Assembly: GCA_017460665.1 (NCBI GenBank)
Contig: JAFUAO010000079.1
Coordinates: forward strand, 1-64,000
Reading direction: 5' to 3'
Source of the DNA: Ruminococcus sp.
GTDB taxonomy: Bacteria > Bacillota > Clostridia > Oscillospirales > Ruminococcaceae
Length of the DNA stretch: 64,000 bases
Each line of letters opens with the position of its first letter. Within the stretch, counting starts at the first letter, position 1. Shown here one piece after another: positions 57,136-64,000 of the stretch. A program made the translations under genes and the position numbers. The notes below the pieces were generated by a model, which saw only the letters and a program-made list of their open reading frames with translations, was not told the origin of the DNA and did not search any database.

Positions 57136-57498
57136 ATGGCTGTCGTTATCATAGTCAGCATCATCACAGCCTCCGCTCTTGCTTTGGGCGGAGCCGGGAT
57201 GCTCAAATGCGCTGACAACACCGAGGACCGCTCCGTCGGCTTTCGGACAGGGCGAGCACTGGCAGGACAGGATCAGTGGAGCTTCGCCAACAGACGCTGC
57301 GGGATCCGCTGGCTCATCGAAGGGATATTTTTCCTTGGGGCCAGCCTCGTATGGGTCCTAGCTGTCATGCCGAACGTTAGCGGCACTGTAGGCGGATCGG
57401 TACAGCTCATGCTGCTGATCTTAGAGATCGGCTGCGGAGCGTGGTCCGCTGTGACAACTGAGTTAAAGCTGAAAGACGGATCCAGCGATCCAAGCTGA
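57136..57498 (+). CDS. SdpI-like small membrane protein
   Basis: 120 residues, ATG at 57136 after GGGAGGG. Three hydrophobic helices (about 3-22, 58-77, 87-106). The block SVGFRTGRALAGQDQWSFANRRCG resembles the SdpI/YhfL motif, RT...S...W..AN..G. SdpI itself gives immunity to a killing peptide, but most family members are of unknown function. It ends at a strong terminator. Confidence 0.65.
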   Translation: MAVVIIVSIITASALALGGAGMLKCADNTEDRSVGFRTGRALAGQDQWSFANRRCGIRWLIEGIFFLGASLVWVLAVMPNVSGTVGGSVQLMLLILEIGCGAWSAVTTELKLKDGSSDPS

Positions 57499-57505
57499 AC
57501 GATCA

Positions 57506-57535
57506 AGGCCCGAGGTATGCCCTCGGGCCTTTTTT
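57506..57535 (+). terminator. Terminator after the flotillin operon
   Basis: Perfect 10-bp stem AGGCCCGAGG / CCTCGGGCCT, 5-base loop, T6. Confidence 0.95.
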
Positions 57536-57555
57536 CAAAAAAATTTCCGGAAAAA

Positions 57556-57583
57556 TTGACCAAACTCATTTCTGTATCGTGTT
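57556..57583 (+). promoter_or_regulatory. Possible ECF-type autoregulated promoter
   Basis: TTGACC (57556-57561) and CGTGTT (57578-57583), about 16 bp apart. The CGT at -10 fits ECF promoters, but no second copy exists in the window to compare. Confidence 0.35.
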
Positions 57584-57606
57584 ATAAGTGAAAGGAGTTG
57601 ATGATA

Positions 57607-58143
57607 ATGGATACAGCCGAATATACCGGAGAGAACGGCCTGATCATACAGCAGGTCACAGGCTCCGGTGCGCGCGCCGGCTCAGTCAGGGACGCTGTGG
57701 AGTCCTACGGTGATATGCTCTTCCGGCTATGCCTCATCATGCTCAGGAACTATGCTGACGCTGAGGACGCCGTGCAGGAGTCTTTCATCAAGTATATGCA
57801 GAAGGCACCCATATTCACTGACCAGGAACACGAGAAAGCGTGGCTGCTGAAGGTCGCCTCAAATAAATGCAGAGACATCATCCGTTACCGCTCACGGCAC
57901 TTTACTGAGCCGGAGGAGGTGCTGGGTAATATCCCTGCCATGGACCGTGAGAGCAGCCATATACTTGAAGCGCTCATGGAGCTGCCGGAAAAATTCCGAC
58001 TCGTCCTGACCCTCCACTACGTCGAGGAGTACAAGGTGGATCAGATCGCAGGAATGATCGGGAAGTCGCCCTCCGCCGTGAAGATGCGGCTGGCAAAGGG
58101 CAGGAAGCTCCTTGAGGAGAAATACAGAAAGGAGTATTTGTAA
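57607..58143 (+). CDS. ECF-type RNA polymerase sigma factor
   Basis: 178 residues; the ATG at 57607 is 9 bases from AAAGGAG, better spaced than the ATG at 57601. Region 2 (about 30-95; YGDMLFRLCLIMLRNYADAEDAVQESFIKYM in parts) and region 4 (about 120-170; LPEKFRLVLTLHYVEEYKVDQIAGMI, SPSAVKMRLAKGRKLL) are both clear. It overlaps the next gene by one base (TAATG). Together they form a sigma/anti-sigma unit. Confidence 0.93.
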   Translation: MDTAEYTGENGLIIQQVTGSGARAGSVRDAVESYGDMLFRLCLIMLRNYADAEDAVQESFIKYMQKAPIFTDQEHEKAWLLKVASNKCRDIIRYRSRHFTEPEEVLGNIPAMDRESSHILEALMELPEKFRLVLTLHYVEEYKVDQIAGMIGKSPSAVKMRLAKGRKLLEEKYRKEYL

Positions 58144-59975
58144 TGGACGAAAGAAAATTGAAAGCCGCCGCCGAGAAGATCACTATGCCCGATCAGCTCA
58201 AGGACAGGATCCTTGACCAGTGCGAGAACAGCTCCGGCGAGAAAAACGGCGAATATATCGAAGTCAGCGGTGTCGAGCGTGTGGAGCGCCGCCCCGTAAG
58301 ACGTGCCATAGCTGCGGCGGCTGCATTCGCAGTCTGCGCCGGAGGCATCGGACTTTCCGCACACCTTATCAGCAGGAACGGCGCTCCGGCGGACGAGATC
58401 AGCGAGAGCTCAGAGGAGATAGAGCCCACCGAGACCGTTACCACACCGGAGGCCTCCCACAAGAAGTGGGACTTCGTGAACAACAGGTATGAGATCACCT
58501 ACACCGAGAAGGACACCGTACTGGAGCCCTCGGACCAGATCACGGCCTTCCTGAACTGCTTCGACTGGGGCGAGGAGAAGGACAGCGACATCTATTCCGG
58601 CTACTATACTGCTTTCCAGCAGGTCGCTCATATCGAGCTCCGTGACGAGGAAAGGGAGCCGGTCTATTTCAACATCTCCCACACCGTCGCTACTCCCCCG
58701 GAAAGCGGCGAGTCAGGCATCGTTCTGGTGACCAGCCGTGAGTACGAGGACAAGGACTGGTCCGACGGCTACTACGCTATCGACCTCGATGAGCTGGCAG
58801 TCTTCCTTGACGATGAGATGCAGCGCCAGGAATTCGGCATGAAGAACCTTTGGCACGATCTGGCCGGGGCCTATTTCACCGTTTACGGCGGCGGGATGTC
58901 CGTCGAGGCCGACAAAATGGAGCTTGCAAGGATCGGCGAGGCTATTGACGCTCTGGAGTTCGCTCCCCTGAACGAGATCCCTCAGGAGGCGGAAGAGGAG
59001 TCCGGTGAGGCATGGCATTTTATGCTCGATCCAAGCGAGCTTGTGATCTTCCCCAGTGGAACTGCTATCTATCACAAAAACGAACGAAACACTGACAACA
59101 GCCTTACAAACATATACAATACCTACTACAAGGTGAACTTCGATGAGATCAACGCTGTTCTTCCGCCATTCACAGAGACAAATGACCAGCGTGAGGCCCT
59201 CATGCCCGATCTAGTGGGTATGACCGAAGGACTGGCCGAGGAGCAGCTCAGACAAATGGGCTTGAGCTTCGAGAAGGCCTATGTGGAGACTGACCAGTAT
59301 CAGCCGGGCTATGTGGCCGAAACAAAGCCTACGCCCGGGGAGCCTGTTACTGACGGCGACACGGTGATGATCTACATCGCTATGTCGAACGGCTCTGCGA
59401 CTGTGGACAACTACCTTGGCATGACTGAGGACGACGCCGTGACCGAGGCAAATTACAGCGGACTCAAGGTCGATGTTGAGTATGCTAACGGCTACAGCGT
59501 GCAGGGAACAGTCATCGGTCAGTCAAAAGCTGCGGGCGTGATCATAGGGACCGGCAGCGAGATAACTCTCACCGTTTCCACCGGAGAGCCGCCCTTGGAG
59601 GGCTATCCTCCCTTCGGTACTCTCTGCAAAATGGGCTGCTTCATCAACGGCAGCGAGTTCTCAGATGGCGACAAGACACTGTGCTTAGTTTCCGATATCC
59701 TCTCCAGATATGACTGGAGCAATGAGGAGACCGACACAGGGCTGTTCAAGGAGGCCGCCACCAACTACGTTGTCGATGCCCTTGTGAACGACGCTCACAG
59801 GATCGTCTACATCTACGCTGACGGAACAGTTGAATGGATCGAGACTCAGGATCTGGCCGCAAATGACCTGAAGGTCTACCGCTACAGGGACATCGACGGC
59901 GAGGTCGACGACCTTCTCTTCCAGCTCCATCAGGCGCTGGACGACCTGATGCCCTACGCTCAGTATGGAGAATAA
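58143..59975 (+). CDS. Membrane anti-sigma factor with two PASTA domains
   Basis: 610 residues, start coupled to the sigma gene (TAATG). A short cytoplasmic N-terminus (about 1-58; KAAAEKITMPDQLKDRIL) is the likely sigma-binding part, then one membrane helix (about 60-80). Outside there are an unknown domain (about 105-340), two PASTA modules (about 358-428, MPDLVGMTEGLAEEQLRQMG, and about 430-495, YLGMTEDDAVTEANYSG), and another unknown domain to the end. PASTA modules bind peptidoglycan pieces or beta-lactams in kinases and penicillin-binding proteins. The protein could thus free its sigma factor on cell-wall stress. This pairing is uncommon and the role is inferred. Confidence 0.82.
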   Translation: MDERKLKAAAEKITMPDQLKDRILDQCENSSGEKNGEYIEVSGVERVERRPVRRAIAAAAAFAVCAGGIGLSAHLISRNGAPADEISESSEEIEPTETVTTPEASHKKWDFVNNRYEITYTEKDTVLEPSDQITAFLNCFDWGEEKDSDIYSGYYTAFQQVAHIELRDEEREPVYFNISHTVATPPESGESGIVLVTSREYEDKDWSDGYYAIDLDELAVFLDDEMQRQEFGMKNLWHDLAGAYFTVYGGGMSVEADKMELARIGEAIDALEFAPLNEIPQEAEEESGEAWHFMLDPSELVIFPSGTAIYHKNERNTDNSLTNIYNTYYKVNFDEINAVLPPFTETNDQREALMPDLVGMTEGLAEEQLRQMGLSFEKAYVETDQYQPGYVAETKPTPGEPVTDGDTVMIYIAMSNGSATVDNYLGMTEDDAVTEANYSGLKVDVEYANGYSVQGTVIGQSKAAGVIIGTGSEITLTVSTGEPPLEGYPPFGTLCKMGCFINGSEFSDGDKTLCLVSDILSRYDWSNEETDTGLFKEAATNYVVDALVNDAHRIVYIYADGTVEWIETQDLAANDLKVYRYRDIDGEVDDLLFQLHQALDDLMPYAQYGE

Positions 59976-59990
59976 AAGCACGAATACTAA

Positions 59991-60020
59991 AAGCCCGGGA
60001 ATTTCCCGGGCTTGTTTTTT
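59991..60020 (+). terminator. Bidirectional terminator between anti-sigma and AraC genes
   Basis: Palindrome AGCCCGGGAAATTTCCCGGGCT, then TTGTTTTTT on the plus strand; A-run on the other side serves the minus-strand gene. Confidence 0.9.
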
Positions 60021-60882
60021 AGTTATTGCGGACCTCGTAGAGCTTCTTGAACTCCGAGGGCGTGCAGTGCTTGATCTCCTTGAAAATGCGGTTGAAGGTG
60101 GTAAGGCTCTTGAAGCCGGAGCGCATGGCCACCTCGGTTATGGGTATATCCGGATCCAGCAGGAGCTGCTCCGCCGCCTTGGTGCGCCTTGCGTTTATGT
60201 ACTGCAAGTAGGACATGGAGTTGTACTGCTTGAAGATCCGTGAGAAGTGATACTTGCTGTAGCCGGCGACCCCAGCGAGCTGGTCCAGCGTCAGGTCGTA
60301 CATATAGTTTGTGTCGATGTATTTCAGCACCATGCCGAATTTCTCGCTGTACTCGTCGATCTTGCCGTCGTCTACCTCCTTGGAGATGATGCTGAGCTGG
60401 TACTCCCTAACGGCCATGAGCAGGTTGATCAGGGCGGTGTAGATCTTCACGTCCGCCAGCTCAGAATGGGAATTGTACAGGGCGAAGATGTCCAGCATAG
60501 TCTTCTTGGCAAGTATGTGGAGCTCCCTGTCGGTGTCGGGAGTGATCATCAGCGGCGCAGAAAGGGCACGCATGACAGGCTCAAGGGCCGCAACATCGCC
60601 CAAAACTGAATTATCGCACTGGAAGATGATCCTTCTGCCGGGTATCTCCTGAGGCATACTGTGGAGCTCACCTGAGGGAATGATCAGGACGTCGTTCTCC
60701 TCGATCCGATAGTCGGTATCGCCCACGGTTATCAGGTAGTGGTTCTTTAGCGGCATGATGATCTCAACTGCGTCATGCCAGTGTATAGGATAGGCCTCGT
60801 TCTCGTGGTTGTCGTAAAGCAGCACGGAGCGGTGGCTCTCATACTCGACGGTCTCGAAATCGCCGGAAAGGTGCTTGATCAT
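60019..60882 (-). CDS. AraC-family transcriptional regulator
   Basis: 287 residues; the ATG at 60882 is 4 bases after AAAGGGGGGAG. The N-terminal cupin (about 15-90; YPIHWHDAVEIIMPLK, NDVLIIPSGELH) would bind a sugar ligand. The C-terminal double helix-turn-helix (about 185-283; LDQLAGVAGYSKYHFSRIFKQY, ITEVAMRSGFKSLTTFNRIFK in parts) binds DNA. It sits between a PASTA anti-sigma unit and a xylanase gene transcribed toward it, so control of the xylanase or of the other dockerin genes is a fair guess. An inverted repeat lies just upstream of its promoter. Confidence 0.93.
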   Translation of the reverse strand: MIKHLSGDFETVEYESHRSVLLYDNHENEAYPIHWHDAVEIIMPLKNHYLITVGDTDYRIEENDVLIIPSGELHSMPQEIPGRRIIFQCDNSVLGDVAALEPVMRALSAPLMITPDTDRELHILAKKTMLDIFALYNSHSELADVKIYTALINLLMAVREYQLSIISKEVDDGKIDEYSEKFGMVLKYIDTNYMYDLTLDQLAGVAGYSKYHFSRIFKQYNSMSYLQYINARRTKAAEQLLLDPDIPITEVAMRSGFKSLTTFNRIFKEIKHCTPSEFKKLYEVRNN

Positions 60883-60940
60883 GATCTCCCCCCTTTGCAT
60901 GAAAATATGAAAATGCTACATAGATCAGTCATATATAAAT

Positions 60941-60969
60941 ATTATAGTATATTTATCATTCATTGTAAA
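60941..60969 (-). promoter_or_regulatory. Promoter of the AraC gene
   Basis: Minus strand TTTACA (60964-60969), 17 bp, TATAAT (60941-60946). Confidence 0.75.
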
Positions 60970-60981
60970 GTGGATCACCAA

Positions 60982-61006
60982 AACTTTGTTGATACCTAAC
61001 AAAGTT
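60982..61006. promoter_or_regulatory. Inverted repeat upstream of the AraC promoter
   Basis: AACTTTGTT-GATACCT-AACAAAGTT, perfect 9-bp arms with 7-bp spacer, 12 bases upstream of the -35 box. A candidate regulator site, possibly autoregulatory. Confidence 0.55.
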
Positions 61007-61089
61007 CCCCTGATATTTTTTGGCAATTCTCCCATTAGATCATTTTCATTTAACTGCATAAAGAGTTCACAGGAACTCCCGCACAAATG

Positions 61090-61118
61090 AAAAAACACCC
61101 GCATAGCGGGTGCTTTTT
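61090..61118 (-). terminator. Terminator after the GH11/CE4 gene
   Basis: CACCCGC-ATA-GCGGGTG with T-runs on both strands, 52 bases past the stop codon. Confidence 0.88.
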
Positions 61119-61163
61119 CTGGGAAATTAGGGGATAATTAGAATGTGTGGTTGGCTAGTTCAA

Positions 61164-63995
61164 TTACTGGCATCTTGTGTAGACCTGACCGCCGTTGAGA
61201 GGCTTGCCGTTTACGGCGAACATCTCGGAGACAGTTACGATCTGCCAGCCCTGCTGCTTCAGGTAAGGAGCAAGATACTCGATAGCTGTTGCAGTTGAGT
61301 CATATGTTTCATGGCAAAGAACGATAGCGTTCTTCAGTGAACCGTCGTTCATTGCGGTAGTGATCTTGTTGATGATCTGCTGTGATGAAGCACCGTTCCA
61401 GTCGCCGGTATCTACAGCGCAGGAGATGAGCGGAACATCACTGAGAGCCTGCTGGACCGTTGCATTGTAGTCAAGGTTAGGAAGTCTCATGAGCTTAGAA
61501 GGATCTGTTCCGATGATGCCCTTGAGCAGATCGTTGCAGGCCTGCCACTCATACTTGATCTGATCAGGTGAGAGCGTTGAGAGCCTGGGGTGAGTCTTGG
61601 AGTGGTTAGCGATCTCCATGCCCTTGCTGAATGCATACTTGATCTCGGCCTCATCGCTTGCACCGCTGGTCCAGTCTGCAACGTAGAAGAACGTTGAGTG
61701 GAAGCCGGCGTCTGCGATAGCGTTGATTATCCTCATAGAGTAGTCTGTAGGAGCGCTTCCAACAGCACCGTCATCGAAGCTGATAGCTACCATGGGCTTG
61801 CTGGGATCGATCCAGGAGATGTCAACGTCGCTGCTGGTATTTACCTTGCCAACGTTCTCGCTGACTGTACCCTTGCCTGTTGTTACTGTGGACTTTGTGC
61901 CCTCGCTTGCAATGAGAACGTCGTCCAGATAGAAGTCTGTCAGTGAAGAGGAAGTCTCAACGTACAGCAGGGGCTTTGTAGCGCCTGCGGGGATAGTGTA
62001 GGCTGTGTTCTCCAGCTTTGTCCAGGTCTTGCTGGAAACTGTCTCTGTAGCGATGTTGGAATACTTATCCTCGCCGTCTACAGTGTACTGGAGGGTGAGC
62101 ATCATCTCAACGTCAGAGCCGCTGCCCTGCATAACTGCTGCGGAGATGCTGTAGGTCTCGCCGGCTGTTACAAGGCTGCTAAGGTCGTATGCGATGCCCT
62201 GCCATGTGTCGCTCCTTCCGGCTACCTTGATAGACTGGCTGGATGAATAATAGCTTTCCTTATCTGCGGAAACTGAAGCACCGCCTCTGGACTCCCAGCC
62301 GTCAAGACCGCTGTCGAAAGAAGATGACAGGAGAGTTGCGGCTACTACAGGAGCCTTAGTTGTGACAGTTGGCTCAGTTTTTTTTTCAGTAGCTGTCGTT
62401 GTGGGGGTGAAGATAACTCCGCCCTCAGGAAGTGAATCGATGAGCTTAGCGTCGTACTTCTGGATAGAGAGTGCGTCTGTACCGCTGATGCCTTCCTTAC
62501 CGTCAACGTCGGCCTGGATCTTTCCAAGATCAGTCAGCTTGTACTTAGCAGGAAGTGCAACGTACTGAAGGATAGCAACTGCGTCATTGAGAGTTACCTG
62601 TCCGTCGCAGTTAGCATCGCCCCAGAGGTACTTTGTGGGTGTGTCTGTGGGGCCCTGTGTGGGAGCCTTTGTAGGAGCATCTGTAGGATCCTCGGATCCG
62701 CCGCCTGTAACTACCTTGCCGGGAGTACCGTCAACTGCGATAGTAACGCTGTCTAGCCAGATGTCTGTCAGGCTGTCAGGAGACTCGATGTAAAGGAGCA
62801 GATCGCTGGAGCCTGAGGGAATCGTGAAGGATGTATTCGTCAGAGCTGACCACTCGCCGCTCTTTGCGTCAACGTCAGCGATCTTTGTGTAAGTTGCGCT
62901 GTCTCCGCTGCCCTGCTGGAGGGTGAGCTGGAGAGTAACGTTGCTGCCGCTCTTCTGGAGAGCTGCTGCATCGAAGCTGTATGTGTAGCCGGGAACGAAT
63001 GCGTCAGAGTCAAGAGTGATAGCGGCGCCGTGCCAGTTATCGCCTCTGTCTGTGATCTTCAGTGACTGGCTGCCTGTGTAGGAGGTAGAGCTGTCAGTAG
63101 CGATCGCTGCGTCGCCTCTGCCTGTCCAGCTATCCTTGCCTGTCTCGAAGTCGCATACCAGGTAATTTCCGTTTGCATCGGGATCTGTGGGCTCCTTGGG
63201 GGGATCTGTAGGTCCGGGCTCACCGTCGAAGGTGATGACGTTCTTCTTAACGTTTGCCTGACCGTCGCTCTCCCAGCCTTCAACGTTGAAAGCAACTTCG
63301 TAGAAGCCGCCCATGTCCATGCCGAGGCTCTCCCAAGTCTCAAAGTGCTTGTAGATGCTTATGAGGCCCTTGCTTCTTTTATCCCGACGAACGCTGAAAT
63401 ACTGTGTGAAGGGCTTATTTCCTTCGATAGTATAGGAGTCTCTTGGGCAGGTGAAGATATCATATACGCTTCCGTCGATAGTTGCTGTACCCTTGGAGGT
63501 ACCACCAGAATTGCTGGCAGAAGGTACCCAGTTGACCCAGTCCTCAATGATATAGTACTCAACGAGAGGGTTCTGTGTCCAGCCGTAGATACAGAGACGG
63601 GAGTTACCGGCTGAGCCTGCTGACCATTCGCAGTCGAAATCGCAGGTGAAGTTGCCGTAATCCTGCCAGTGCTTGGAGTTGTTCTGACCGTAGAACAGGC
63701 CACGGCGGGCAAGGAAGTTGCCCTTTGAATTGCTGGGGCCGCACTTCCAGCTCGTGGAGAAGGCACCGCCAGAGCCCATAGTCATAGTCGATGTGTTGGG
63801 AGTATCTGCTGCCCAGATCTCATAGTGGTAACCGTCGCAGGTACCAGTGTACTGGCCTGCGCCGCTAAGAGTAAGAGTCTCTCCGACAGAAGCGTCTGCG
63901 TTCGCATCCAGCTGTGCCGCTGCAAAGGGCATAGACGTCAGACACAAGAAACCAGCAACGATACTGCTAAAAGCCTTTTTGAAAGAAGTTTTCAT
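61164..63995 (-). CDS. Secreted GH11 xylanase - CBM22 - dockerin - CBM22 - CE4 deacetylase
   Basis: 943 residues; ATG at 63995, with the ribosome site cut off by the window edge. Order: signal peptide (1 to about 28), GH11 xylanase (about 45-255; E146 in LVEYYII is the nucleophile, E239 in FNVEGW the acid/base), PT-rich linker, CBM22 (about 280-425), dockerin (about 456-520; GDANCDGQVTLNDAV repeat 1), linker, second CBM22 (about 555-695), CE4 (about 730-930). CE4 motifs are intact: SFDDG (D741/D742), NHSKTH (H798/H802), RLPN, VDTGDW and LCHE. It would cut the xylan backbone and remove acetyl groups while docked to the cellulosome. This is the build of Ruminococcus bifunctional xylanases. Confidence 0.95.
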   Translation of the reverse strand: MKTSFKKAFSSIVAGFLCLTSMPFAAAQLDANADASVGETLTLSGAGQYTGTCDGYHYEIWAADTPNTSTMTMGSGGAFSTSWKCGPSNSKGNFLARRGLFYGQNNSKHWQDYGNFTCDFDCEWSAGSAGNSRLCIYGWTQNPLVEYYIIEDWVNWVPSASNSGGTSKGTATIDGSVYDIFTCPRDSYTIEGNKPFTQYFSVRRDKRSKGLISIYKHFETWESLGMDMGGFYEVAFNVEGWESDGQANVKKNVITFDGEPGPTDPPKEPTDPDANGNYLVCDFETGKDSWTGRGDAAIATDSSTSYTGSQSLKITDRGDNWHGAAITLDSDAFVPGYTYSFDAAALQKSGSNVTLQLTLQQGSGDSATYTKIADVDAKSGEWSALTNTSFTIPSGSSDLLLYIESPDSLTDIWLDSVTIAVDGTPGKVVTGGGSEDPTDAPTKAPTQGPTDTPTKYLWGDANCDGQVTLNDAVAILQYVALPAKYKLTDLGKIQADVDGKEGISGTDALSIQKYDAKLIDSLPEGGVIFTPTTTATEKKTEPTVTTKAPVVAATLLSSSFDSGLDGWESRGGASVSADKESYYSSSQSIKVAGRSDTWQGIAYDLSSLVTAGETYSISAAVMQGSGSDVEMMLTLQYTVDGEDKYSNIATETVSSKTWTKLENTAYTIPAGATKPLLYVETSSSLTDFYLDDVLIASEGTKSTVTTGKGTVSENVGKVNTSSDVDISWIDPSKPMVAISFDDGAVGSAPTDYSMRIINAIADAGFHSTFFYVADWTSGASDEAEIKYAFSKGMEIANHSKTHPRLSTLSPDQIKYEWQACNDLLKGIIGTDPSKLMRLPNLDYNATVQQALSDVPLISCAVDTGDWNGASSQQIINKITTAMNDGSLKNAIVLCHETYDSTATAIEYLAPYLKQQGWQIVTVSEMFAVNGKPLNGGQVYTRCQ

Positions 63996-64000
63996 GCTGA

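Overview
The window looks like a chromosomal segment of a fibre-degrading Ruminococcus-type gut Firmicute. Four secreted proteins carry dockerin modules joined to plant-polysaccharide enzyme domains, which points to a cellulosome producer. SpoIIE, a flotillin, low-GC-type promoters (TTGNNN, 17 bp, TATAAT) and strong AGGAGG ribosome sites fit the same group. Most of the chromosome here is fairly GC-rich, in a range like Ruminococcus champanellensis; this is inferred from reading, not measured.

Layout. 1-5.9 kb: one end of an integrative conjugative element, all on the minus strand and running out of the window: a replication initiator, a PP-loop protein, PcfB, the VirD4/TraG coupling ATPase, a VirB2-like pilin and the start of a VirB6/TrbL-like protein. 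A strong promoter feeds a leader holding a mini-ORF and two tandem intrinsic terminators. 6.3-14.6 kb: three dockerin enzymes (GH2, a BNR/sialidase-fold protein, CBM22-CE1 esterase). 14.9-16.3 kb: NfeD and a stomatin-like SPFH protein. 16.6-22.8 kb: a sugar ABC importer with a cytoplasmic GH105 hydrolase (rhamnogalacturonan use), convergent with a sugar-sensor/GGDEF gene split by an in-frame amber codon. 23.0-27.9 kb: RlmB, a membrane protein that looks like a dead P-type ATPase, and an LCP cell-wall ligase. 28.0-30.0 kb: RtcB RNA ligase behind a leader peptide and terminator, then an acetyltransferase and a tiny basic protein.

30.0-46.7 kb: a ten-gene minus-strand operon, visibly more AT-rich than its flanks. 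It encodes a TadZ-like ATPase chimera, a TadE-like pseudopilin, a prepilin peptidase, a WG-repeat protein, FHA, PP2C and Ser/Thr kinase proteins, two small membrane proteins and a wall-anchored Ig-repeat protein of about 2300 residues. The TadA motor and TadB/C platform genes are absent, and the first gene appears to be a deletion fusion. This is the most unusual region of the window.

47.0-52.8 kb: glycogen operon glgB-glgC-glgD-glgA. 53.0-55.3 kb: spoIIE. 55.6-57.5 kb: flotillin and an SdpI-like protein. 57.6-60.0 kb: an ECF sigma factor with a PASTA-bearing anti-sigma factor. 60.0-60.9 kb: an AraC regulator. 61.2-64.0 kb: a complete GH11-CBM22-dockerin-CBM22-CE4 xylanase/esterase.

The xylan and pectin enzymes outside the cell, the importer and GH105 inside it, and the glycogen genes together describe uptake and storage of plant sugars. 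No tRNA, rRNA, CRISPR array or complete insertion sequence was seen.
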